Positions 25,360 through 33,154 of a stretch of DNA of 64,000 nucleotides are shown here, piece by piece (the first letter of the stretch is position 1; the number at the start of each line of letters is the position of its first letter). Origin of the DNA: an uncultured Pelagibacteraceae bacterium (GTDB taxonomy: Bacteria > Pseudomonadota > Alphaproteobacteria > Pelagibacterales > Pelagibacteraceae); NCBI GenBank assembly GCA_902536305.1, contig CACAWX010000001.1, positions 124,001 through 188,000 of the forward strand, in the 5' to 3' direction. Under the pieces are notes generated by a model. That model saw only the letters and a list, made by a program, of their open reading frames with translations, was not told where the DNA came from and searched no databases. The position numbers were made by a program, and so were the translations under genes.

Positions 25360-27078
25360 ATGTCGATTGAACAAGAGCTAGAAAAAGTAAGTTCCTCCCA
25401 AAAAGAATTCCAAAGCCTACTAGATCAAGACTTTAAAGATAGAAAGCTTAAAGAAAATGAAATTATTAAAGCTACTGTGACTGAAGTTACAAAAAATTTT
25501 ATAATTGTTGATTGTAAAGCAAAAATGGAGGGTATGATACCTTTAGAGGAATTTAAGAATGATGATGAGCTATCTAAAATTAAGGTTGGGTCTCAAATAG
25601 ATGTATACCTCGAGAGAATAGAAAGTTTTAAAGGTGAAATAGTAATTTCCAGGGAAAAAGCTAGAAAAATGAAAGCCTGGAAAAAATTGGAAAAAGTTTT
25701 TGAAACACAAGAGGAGATGACAGGATATATTACTGGAAAAGTAAAAGGCGGTTTTATAACAACAGTAGAAGGTTTGCCATGTTTTATGCCCTCATCACAA
25801 ATTGACGTTAAGCCTCTTAAAAGAATAGATCACCTAATGAATACGCCAGTGAGAGTAATAGCTACAAGAATAGATAAAAATCGAGGTAATGTATGTGTTT
25901 CTAGAAGAGCAGTGTTAGAAAAAAGTAAAAACGCGGAAATAATTGAGGCTTTAAAAAAAATTAACGAAGGTGACATAATTGAGGAAGCGATCGTGAAAGC
26001 AACAACTGATTGGGGTATATTTTTGGATATTAATGGTATAGATGCATTGCTTCATGTTTCAGATTTAAGTCATGGAAGAGTAAAAAAACCATCAGACTTA
26101 GTAACTATTGGACAAAAAATTAAAGTAAAAATTACAAAAATTGATAAAGAAACAAATCGTGTTTCAGCGTCTGTCAAAGCACTAACAGAAAACCCCTTCG
26201 AAAATATTGAAAAAAAATATAAAGTTGGGGGAGTCTATGAGGGAATAGTTACTAAAATTATGGATTATGGATGTTTTGTTAAAATTGAAGATGGTGTTGA
26301 AGGTTTAATTCATAATTCTGAGTTAGATTGGACTAATAGAAATATTAAGCCCAACAAAGTGCTTTCTGTTTCTCAAAAAATTAAATTTAAAATTGTAAAT
26401 ATTGATAAAGATACTAAAAGAATTTCACTATCTTATAAAGCTACGACTGAAAACCCATGGGATAAGGTTAAAGACAAAATAGGCAAAGAAGTTAAAATTA
26501 AAATAAATAACATAACTGATAAAGCTATATTTGGAGATCTTGTTGAAACAAAGTTAGCGGGTATGCTTCACTATAAAGAGATATCATATCAAGAAAATAT
26601 AGAAGATCTTAAAAAATTTAAAAAAAATGAAATAATCAATGTAAAAATTATTGAAGTTAAAGATGATAAAATTAGATTTTCAAAAAGAGCTTTAGAGAAA
26701 GACCCTTTAAGCTGGTTTGAAGATAATAGAAAAAAAATTGGAGATGTTATAACTACTAGAATTCACGAAGTTTTAAAAACTGGGGTGAAGGTAGCAATAG
26801 ATCAGGATAAAAAATTAATAATAAATATTAAAAAAATGGACCTAGCTAAAGATGCAGCAGATGCTAGACCAGAGGTGTTTTCTAAAGGAAATGTTTTAGA
26901 TGCTAAAATCACTGAACTCGATATCATAAATAGAAGGGTAAAATTAAGTGTAAAAGCTGCTCAAATAGATGAGGAAAAATCTTTGATAGCAAAATTTGGT
27001 GAAGGTGCAACTAAATCTGGAGCCACATTAAAAGGTATTTTTGAAAAAGCTATTGGTAAAAAAGATAAAAAAAAATAA
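25360..27078 (+). CDS. rpsA: 30S ribosomal protein S1
   Basis: Largest small-subunit protein; binds mRNA during initiation. 572 residues with six S1 (OB-fold) repeats starting near residues 34, 120, 206, 290, 378 and 460; the third and fourth are clearest (TDWGIFLDINGIDALLHVSD; MDYGCFVKIEDGVEGLIHNS). The C-terminus has an Ala/Lys-rich tail. Only three bases separate it from cmk and none from ihfB; I see no separate leader structure for autoregulation in that gap. Confidence 0.97.
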   Translation: MSIEQELEKVSSSQKEFQSLLDQDFKDRKLKENEIIKATVTEVTKNFIIVDCKAKMEGMIPLEEFKNDDELSKIKVGSQIDVYLERIESFKGEIVISREKARKMKAWKKLEKVFETQEEMTGYITGKVKGGFITTVEGLPCFMPSSQIDVKPLKRIDHLMNTPVRVIATRIDKNRGNVCVSRRAVLEKSKNAEIIEALKKINEGDIIEEAIVKATTDWGIFLDINGIDALLHVSDLSHGRVKKPSDLVTIGQKIKVKITKIDKETNRVSASVKALTENPFENIEKKYKVGGVYEGIVTKIMDYGCFVKIEDGVEGLIHNSELDWTNRNIKPNKVLSVSQKIKFKIVNIDKDTKRISLSYKATTENPWDKVKDKIGKEVKIKINNITDKAIFGDLVETKLAGMLHYKEISYQENIEDLKKFKKNEIINVKIIEVKDDKIRFSKRALEKDPLSWFEDNRKKIGDVITTRIHEVLKTGVKVAIDQDKKLIINIKKMDLAKDAADARPEVFSKGNVLDAKITELDIINRRVKLSVKAAQIDEEKSLIAKFGEGATKSGATLKGIFEKAIGKKDKKK

Positions 27079-27360
27079 TTGTCACGTTTAAAGCTCATAA
27101 AACAGCTTAAAGAAAAAAATCCTAAACTCAATCGTTCTGAAATAGAAGCTGTAATAGATGTCTTTACTAAAAGTATCTCAAAGGCTTTAAAAAAGGGGTA
27201 TAGCGTAGAGATACGTGGGCTAGGTCGTTGGCATCTTAGAGAATTCAGAGAAAATTTTAGTGCACGTAACCCTGTAACTAATGAATTAATATACAAACCA
27301 AAACGTGTTAAGGTAAAATTTAGACCATCAAAGAAGTTAAATAAAATTATTAACGAATGA
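27079..27360 (+). CDS. ihfB: Integration host factor subunit beta
   Basis: DNA-bending HU/IHF-family protein. 93 residues with the beta-arm signature EIRGLGRWHLREFRENFSARNPVTNE and the C-terminal helix KVKFRPSKKLNK. It starts at TTG 27079, directly after the rpsA stop. rpsA-ihfB linkage is conserved across Proteobacteria. It overlaps pyrF by four bases (ATGA). The lapA/lapB genes that often follow are absent. Confidence 0.95.
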   Translation: MSRLKLIKQLKEKNPKLNRSEIEAVIDVFTKSISKALKKGYSVEIRGLGRWHLREFRENFSARNPVTNELIYKPKRVKVKFRPSKKLNKIINE

Positions 27361-28043
27361 AAAAATTAATATTCATAGCTTGTGACACGAATAAAATCAG
27401 TAAAGTGAAAAATATAATTTCTAAGACCAGTAATAATAAATTAGATATTGGTTATAAATTTGGCTTAGAGTTTTTATACTCTAAAAATGGACGTAATTTT
27501 ATTTCAAAAATAAAAAGGAAAAAAATATTTTTAGATCTTAAACTAAATGATATTCCAGCAACTTGTTCTAAAGCTTTGATGTCTTTGAAAGACATTAAAA
27601 ATATTAATTATATAACACTACACGCTAATGCAGGTGAAGAAACTATAAAAGAGGTTGTTAAGACAGCTAAAAAAATTAATTCTAAACTTAAGATACTACT
27701 GGTTACTGTTCTAACAAGTATATCAAATTCATCTATTAAAAAGATAGGTCATACAAAATCAATAAAAGAATTAGTCAAAAAACAAGCGCTCCTTGCTAAA
27801 GCTTGCGGTTGTCATGGAATTGTTTGTGCGGGAACTGATTTAAAGTCTGTAAAAAAAATATTTAAAGGTGAAGTAGTTACTCCGGGTATTCGTCTTACAG
27901 GTGATAGTGCCGGAGATCAAAAAAGAGTAATCGGACCTAAAGAAGCTTTTAAAAATGGAAGTACTGCTCTTGTTATGGGAAGATCAATTATTAAAGGGAA
28001 TATCAAGAATAATATTTCTAGATTAATTAAAGAATTAAAGTAA
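27357..28043 (+). CDS. pyrF: Orotidine 5'-phosphate decarboxylase
   Basis: Last step of UMP synthesis. The 228 residues keep the catalytic set: Asp in IFIACDTN (about 10), Lys in IGYKFGLEF, the charged D-x-K-x-x-D tetrad in IFLDLKLNDIPAT (about 59-71), GVVTPGIRL in the form VVTPGIRLTGDS, and MGRSIIKG near the phosphate site. Class I (bacterial short) type. It shares one base with trpF. Confidence 0.95.
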   Translation: MKKLIFIACDTNKISKVKNIISKTSNNKLDIGYKFGLEFLYSKNGRNFISKIKRKKIFLDLKLNDIPATCSKALMSLKDIKNINYITLHANAGEETIKEVVKTAKKINSKLKILLVTVLTSISNSSIKKIGHTKSIKELVKKQALLAKACGCHGIVCAGTDLKSVKKIFKGEVVTPGIRLTGDSAGDQKRVIGPKEAFKNGSTALVMGRSIIKGNIKNNISRLIKELK

Positions 28044-28651
28044 TGAAAATCAAAATTTGTGGTTTGGATATAACCAGAGATGTTCAACTATGTATTGATC
28101 ATAAAGTGAATTTTTTAGGATTTGTATTCTATAAAAAGTCTCCAAGAAATGTAAATATAAAAGATATTAATATCTTATCAACATATAACAAAAAAAACTC
28201 TTCCTTTGTAGCTGTTACCGTTAATCCAACTGATAGTTTTATTAAAGAAAATTTATTAGGTAATTTTGATTACGTACAGCTTCACGGGTCAGAGTCAAAT
28301 GATAGAGTGTCAGAAATTAAAAAAATGGGCTTTAAAATTATCAAAGCTATTAAAATTAAAGAAGAAAAAGATATAGATAAATACAAAGAATTTACTAATG
28401 CTGACATAATATTATTTGATACACCTGGAATGGAAAAATCTTTAGAATTTCCTAAAAATCTAATTACTAAACTTCCTCAAGGAGAAAATTATGCATTAGC
28501 AGGATCAGTCTCTGAGGATAATTTACAAAATATTTATAAATTAGGGGTTAACTTTTTTGATTTATCGTCTAGTTTAGAAAGTCAATTAGGTTACAAGGAT
28601 CATCTAAAAATTAAAAGTTTTATGATTAAAATTAATGAGCTTAAAAATTAA
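28043..28651 (+). CDS. trpF: Phosphoribosylanthranilate isomerase
   Basis: Amadori isomerase of tryptophan synthesis; TIM barrel of 202 residues. It begins with the classic MKIKICGL (general base Cys7), includes FLGFVFYKKSPRN, YVQLHGSES, the general acid Asp in ILFDTPG (about 131), and ends with LAGSVSEDN and LSSSLESQLGYKD, the phosphate-binding region where SGVE is the usual form (SSLE here). Part of trpF-trpB-trpA; it overlaps trpB by 17 bases. Confidence 0.93.
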   Translation: MKIKICGLDITRDVQLCIDHKVNFLGFVFYKKSPRNVNIKDINILSTYNKKNSSFVAVTVNPTDSFIKENLLGNFDYVQLHGSESNDRVSEIKKMGFKIIKAIKIKEEKDIDKYKEFTNADIILFDTPGMEKSLEFPKNLITKLPQGENYALAGSVSEDNLQNIYKLGVNFFDLSSSLESQLGYKDHLKIKSFMIKINELKN

Positions 28652-29867
28652 AAAAAATACACCTCTTATTGACCAACATGATAACAACTTTATGTATGGT
28701 GGAAAATTTGGTGGAAATTTTATTCCAGAAACTCTCAAAAAACCTATAGACGATTTAACAAAATTATTTGCAAGGTTACGAAAAGATAAAAAATTCCTTA
28801 GAGAGCGAGACCATTATTTTACTTCATATGTTGGCGCTCCAACGCCTTTTATAAAATTAGAAAATTTATCTGATAATCTAGGCGGGGCGCAAATTTATGC
28901 AAAAGTAGTTTCTGAGGCTAATGGTGGAGCTCACAAAATTTATAATGCCACTGTCCACTGTTTGATAGCCAAAAAAGCAGGGAAGAAATACGTTGTTGGA
29001 GATACGGGTGCTGGCTATGCAGGAAAAATGCTTTCGATGGCTGCAAAGAAGTTTGGTCTTAAATGCAAAATTTTTATGGGCGCTAAAGATATTACAAGAC
29101 AACGACCTAATGTTGAGGCTATTAGAAAAAATGGAGCAACAATAGTACCTGTAACCACTGGAAGTCAAACACTTGTTGATGCAGTTAGTGAATGTATGCG
29201 ATATTGGGTTTCTAATTGTGATACTACTCATATGTGCGTTGGTTCAACTGTTGGTCCTAATATATTTATAAAGATTTGCGCTTGGAGCACTGCTCAAATT
29301 TCAAGAGAGTTAATTAAACAAGTTTTTGAGGAATTTGGAAAAATTCCAAAAAATCTAAAATTAATTAATTGTGTTGGTGGAGGAAGTTCTGCAGCAGGTT
29401 TTTGGAATGAATTTATGGATACACACGCTGAGTTCATTGGTGTTGAAGCAGGTGGGCCAAAAAATAGTAAGTTACATGCAGCTCCTTTAACTAATGGATC
29501 TAAAATTGGAATTCTTCATGGCGCTGCTCAATACGTTATTCAAGATAAAGAAGGGCAGATAGGTTCAACAGAGTCAATTTCAGCTGGACTAGATTATCCT
29601 GGGATATCTCCATTGCATTGTTTCCTTAAAGATACAAAAAGAGCAAAGTACACATCTGCAAGTGATGAAGATGCGCTTAAAGCTTATCAATTAGTATCTA
29701 AACTTGAAAATATTTCACCATCCCTAGAACCGTCTCATGCGTTTGCAGAAGCAATACGAATTGCTCCAAAATTAAAATCTTCAGAAGTAATTATAGTCAA
29801 TTCATGTGGTGATAGTCTTAAAGATAAGGATATAATCAAACAAAAATTGGGTTATTACACAAGATGA
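28635..29867 (+). CDS. trpB: Tryptophan synthase beta chain, divergent
   Basis: PLP enzyme joining indole to serine. It aligns end-to-end with E. coli TrpB (410 residues): FMYGGKFGGNFIPE, PLP lysine at 101 (GGAHK), phosphate loop GGGSSAAG (248-255), Asp320 in SISAGLDYPG (E. coli Asp305), and the Arg155-Gln156 of ITRQRPN. But the catalytic Glu109 is Asp123, the GAGQHG loop reads GAGYAG, Ser377 that contacts the pyridine nitrogen is Cys391, and GPHPYPT is GPNIFIK. Because it lies between trpF and trpA it is very likely the working beta subunit, though altered. A changed indole/serine chemistry or a different substrate cannot be excluded. Confidence 0.85.
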   Translation: MSLKIKKNTPLIDQHDNNFMYGGKFGGNFIPETLKKPIDDLTKLFARLRKDKKFLRERDHYFTSYVGAPTPFIKLENLSDNLGGAQIYAKVVSEANGGAHKIYNATVHCLIAKKAGKKYVVGDTGAGYAGKMLSMAAKKFGLKCKIFMGAKDITRQRPNVEAIRKNGATIVPVTTGSQTLVDAVSECMRYWVSNCDTTHMCVGSTVGPNIFIKICAWSTAQISRELIKQVFEEFGKIPKNLKLINCVGGGSSAAGFWNEFMDTHAEFIGVEAGGPKNSKLHAAPLTNGSKIGILHGAAQYVIQDKEGQIGSTESISAGLDYPGISPLHCFLKDTKRAKYTSASDEDALKAYQLVSKLENISPSLEPSHAFAEAIRIAPKLKSSEVIIVNSCGDSLKDKDIIKQKLGYYTR

Positions 29868-30664
29868 AATCAAAAATTGCTTTAACCTTCGATAAATGTA
29901 AGAAAGCAAAAAGGCCTGCTTTAATAACTTATACGGTGGCTGGCGATAACACTAAAAATAATTCACTTAAAATACTTAATAAAATCTCAAAACATGCTGA
30001 TATTTTAGAACTTGGATTTCCACATAACACACCTATAGCAGATGGAGGTCAGATACAAGGTAGCTCTCATCGAGCTCTTAAAAATGGAATTAAGTTAAAA
30101 GATGTTTTTCAAATTGTTAAAAAATTCAAAAAAAATAATCCTAGCAAGCCTATTATTCTTATGGGCTATTTTAATCTAATCTATCAAAATGGAGAAGATA
30201 GCTTTTTAAAAAGTTGTAAGTCGTCAGGAGTAGACGGTATAATTATAGTTGATCTTCCGTATCCTGAAAATAAGATATTTGCCAATAAATGTAAAAAAAA
30301 ATCAATAAACTTTATTCAACTACTATCCCCAACCACATCTAAGGAAAGGATGAAAAAAATTGTTAAAGATTCCCATGATATGATTTATTATATATCGATG
30401 TTATCAACCACTGGCGGTAAACTTAAAGTTTCACCTAAGAAAATTCTTAAAAACTATAATATTATTAAAAGAGTCAATCCGAGAAAGAACTTGGTAATTG
30501 GTTTTGGAATCACAGATAAGAGCATATCTGCTCTAAAATCAGCTGATGGATTAGTTGTGGGCAGTATGCTGTGTAAAACTATAACAAATTCACTCAAAAT
30601 GAGACAAAATCCTGTCACAAATTTAGATAAAGTTGTGTACAGTCTTAAAAGAAAAATAATATGA
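29864..30664 (+). CDS. trpA: Tryptophan synthase alpha chain
   Basis: Cleaves indole-3-glycerol phosphate to indole and G3P and channels indole to TrpB. 266 residues; both catalytic acids are present: Glu in DILELGFPHNTP and Asp in PIADGGQIQ, matching Glu49/Asp60 of Salmonella. The adjoining PFSDP loop reads PHNTP. GYFNLIYQNG and VDGIIIVDLPYPE are standard; the phosphate-loop STTGGK and FGITDK follow. It overlaps trpB and accD by four bases each. Confidence 0.93.
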   Translation: MKSKIALTFDKCKKAKRPALITYTVAGDNTKNNSLKILNKISKHADILELGFPHNTPIADGGQIQGSSHRALKNGIKLKDVFQIVKKFKKNNPSKPIILMGYFNLIYQNGEDSFLKSCKSSGVDGIIIVDLPYPENKIFANKCKKKSINFIQLLSPTTSKERMKKIVKDSHDMIYYISMLSTTGGKLKVSPKKILKNYNIIKRVNPRKNLVIGFGITDKSISALKSADGLVVGSMLCKTITNSLKMRQNPVTNLDKVVYSLKRKII

Positions 30665-31575
30665 ATTGGATATCAAAATTTATCAAGCCAAAAATAAAGT
30701 CTCTTTTTGAAAAGAAATCCTCAAAAAATGAGGAAAATCTTTGGACAACATGTGGGTGTAAAAATCTAATTTACAAAGAAGATATGGAGGCAAATCTAAA
30801 AGTTTGTCCGAAGTGTGGAGCTCATCATAAATTAACTTGTAAAGAAAGATTTGAAACTTTTTTTGACAGTAAAGAATTCGAAATTATCCAAACTCCATTA
30901 CCAAAAGACGATCCTTTAAGTTTTGAAGATAAAAAAAAATATTCTGATCGGTTAAAAACAGCTCGTAAATTAACTGGTCAAGATGATGCAGTTTTAATCG
31001 CAAAAGGAAAAGTTCAAAATATTGATATAATTGTAGGAGCTCAAGATTTTAGATTTATAGGTGGATCATTTGGTGCAGCGTCAGGTGAGGCTTTTATTGC
31101 TGGCGCTCAGAATGCTATAGCTAATAATGTGCCCTATGTATTCTTTAGTTGTTCCGGGGGACAGCGAATGATGGAGTCATCTATTGCTTTGATGCAAATG
31201 TCTAGAACAGCTTTAGCCGTAAACGAATTGAAGAAAAAAAATGTTCCTTTCGTTGTAGTTCTAACTGATCCTACAACAGGTGGCGTTACTGCTTCGTGGG
31301 CAATGCTAGGTGATATTTTAATTGCAGAACCTAAAGCAACTATTGGTTTTGCAGGTAGACGTGTTATTCAAGATACCGTTAGAGAGACTTTGCCTGATGA
31401 ATTTCAAACAGCAGAATATGTGAAAGATCACGGAGGAATTGATTTAGTTGTCGAAAGACAATACCTAAGCTCTACAATTGGAACATTACTAAATGTTCTA
31501 TTGAAAAAGACAGAAGCTCAAGCTAAACAAGATTCGAATGTCACAGTCGATAAGTCTCTACAAGCAGTTAGCTAA
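30661..31575 (+). CDS. accD: Acetyl-CoA carboxylase carboxyltransferase subunit beta
   Basis: Partner of AccA. 304 residues: N-terminal zinc ribbon, then crotonase-like fold with FIGGSFGAASGEAF, FFSCSGGQRMMES and TDPTTGGVTASWAMLGD, the carboxyltransferase core. The zinc ribbon is unusual: cysteines at 31, 33, 49 and 52, i.e. Cys-x-Cys instead of Cys-x2-Cys in the first knuckle, one residue short. accD-folC downstream of trpBA is a common proteobacterial order. It overlaps folC by 38 bases in another frame. Confidence 0.95.
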   Translation: MNWISKFIKPKIKSLFEKKSSKNEENLWTTCGCKNLIYKEDMEANLKVCPKCGAHHKLTCKERFETFFDSKEFEIIQTPLPKDDPLSFEDKKKYSDRLKTARKLTGQDDAVLIAKGKVQNIDIIVGAQDFRFIGGSFGAASGEAFIAGAQNAIANNVPYVFFSCSGGQRMMESSIALMQMSRTALAVNELKKKNVPFVVVLTDPTTGGVTASWAMLGDILIAEPKATIGFAGRRVIQDTVRETLPDEFQTAEYVKDHGGIDLVVERQYLSSTIGTLLNVLLKKTEAQAKQDSNVTVDKSLQAVS

Positions 31576-32806
31576 ACATAAGCTTTTTAATAAAACTATA
31601 AATTTTGATTTAACGCGAATTAAATTAGTTCTTAAAAAGTTAAATCATCCTGAAAAAAAGCTTAAAAATGTAATTAATTTTCTAGGTTCCAGTGGAAAAT
31701 TTACAACTCTTAACTCTATTAAAAGTTTCATCGAAGCTAATAATCAAACAGCTACAGCCTATATTTCACCATCACTTAAAGATATTAAAGAAAGGTTTTG
31801 GATGGGTGAAAGATATTTAACTCATCAAGAAATTAAACAATCTATTAAATTAATCGAAGAAATTAAAGTCCCTCTAACTATTTTTGAGGTCCTCACGGTG
31901 ATTTATATAATGAATGCTTCAAAACAAAATGTTGATTATCACTTAGTTGAGGCTGGAGCGCTTTTTGCCAAAGATTCCACTAATGTTTTTGATTTTCCAC
32001 TAGCTCAAGTAGTTGTTAATATTAATAAACAACATCTTAACTTTTTAGAAAAAAACAAAAAAACACTTGATGAAGTAATTTATCAAAAGGTAGGTTTTCT
32101 TAGCAATTTTACTCATATTTATGTAGGCAGACAAAAACCTAATGTTTTAAAAAAAATTAAAAGAAATTTAAAAAAAAATAGAAGTAAAATAAATTATTCA
32201 AATACTTGGAAATTGTTTAAAAAAAATAAGAAATATTATTATCAAGATGATAAAAATAAAATAATACTTAACTCTAAAAATATTCATTCAAAAGGATTAC
32301 TCGAGAACCTTTGTCATGCTATAAAGATAGCTTTAGATCTTAAAATAAATAAAAAAGTAATAGAAAAAACAATACCTAAAATTATTTTTGAGGGACGTTT
32401 TCAGTATCTAAATAGCGGCAAGATTAAAAGAAAGCTTCATAAAAATGAAAAAATTATGATCGACGGCGCTCATGCTGAAATTGATGCCAAAAATCTTTCT
32501 GATTACTTAAAGTCAATAAAAATTCCAAGATATGGTATATGGGCAATGATGAAAAATAAAGAGCCTGATTTATTTATAAAACAATTTAAAAATATATTTA
32601 AAAAAATAATCACTATTCCAATTGAGAATGAAAAGGGTACTTTAAATAGTAAAAAACTTTATCAAATAGCTCTTAAAAATAATATTACCGTCAATAAAGC
32701 TAATAATTTTAATGAAGCTTTAAAAAAAATTTCTTCAAAAGAAAAAAAGCTTATAGTTTGCTTTGGCTCGCTTTATAATGCTGGAAATATCCTAAATAAA
32801 AATTAG
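31538..32806 (+). CDS. folC: FolC-like folylpolyglutamate synthase / dihydrofolate synthase, divergent
   Basis: FolC joins glutamates to folates. The Mur-ligase layout is visible over 422 residues, but motifs are eroded: the P-loop GTNGKGS/T is LGSSGKFTT (49-57), the LEVGLGGRLDATN block is VEAGALFAKDSTN, and the DH-x-x-x-LG block is KQHLNFLE; the carbamylated-lysine position is kept (YQKVGF), and the DxAHN motif is DGAHA (about 309-313). EGRFQYL is normal. Position right after accD supports FolC. It may have reduced or altered activity. Confidence 0.8.
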   Translation: MSQSISLYKQLAKHKLFNKTINFDLTRIKLVLKKLNHPEKKLKNVINFLGSSGKFTTLNSIKSFIEANNQTATAYISPSLKDIKERFWMGERYLTHQEIKQSIKLIEEIKVPLTIFEVLTVIYIMNASKQNVDYHLVEAGALFAKDSTNVFDFPLAQVVVNINKQHLNFLEKNKKTLDEVIYQKVGFLSNFTHIYVGRQKPNVLKKIKRNLKKNRSKINYSNTWKLFKKNKKYYYQDDKNKIILNSKNIHSKGLLENLCHAIKIALDLKINKKVIEKTIPKIIFEGRFQYLNSGKIKRKLHKNEKIMIDGAHAEIDAKNLSDYLKSIKIPRYGIWAMMKNKEPDLFIKQFKNIFKKIITIPIENEKGTLNSKKLYQIALKNNITVNKANNFNEALKKISSKEKKLIVCFGSLYNAGNILNKN

Positions 32807-33120
32807 ATATGAGGCTGGATAAATTCTAGCATATCTTTTTCACTAGTAGCGCCTACTTTTGTTCCTAAAAGTTTTCCATCTTTAAACAATAAAACAGTTG
32901 GAACTCCTCTAACTGAATATTTGGTAGGTTCATTAGGCTGACTCTCAATGTCATGATAATAACAATCTATTTTATCGGGCATATCGTTAGAAATTTTTTC
33001 AATGATTGGCTTTAATTGTTGACATGGTCCACACCAACTTGCAGAAAATTGAATTAAATTCAATTTACTTCCATTAATTTGATCTTGAAATTTTTCGTCT
33101 GTAGAATCTTTAAATGCCAT
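32803..33120 (-). CDS. trxA: Thioredoxin
   Basis: 105-residue thioredoxin fold with the active site W-C-G-P-C (29-33), the preceding FSASW, and the cis-proline loop VRGVPTV (about 73-79). No signal peptide, so cytoplasmic. Its stop overlaps the folC stop by four bases (TTAG). Confidence 0.95.
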   Translation of the reverse strand: MAFKDSTDEKFQDQINGSKLNLIQFSASWCGPCQQLKPIIEKISNDMPDKIDCYYHDIESQPNEPTKYSVRGVPTVLLFKDGKLLGTKVGATSEKDMLEFIQPHI

Positions 33121-33154
33121 ACACCCTAATTAAGTATTTTTAATTTATTGTCAA

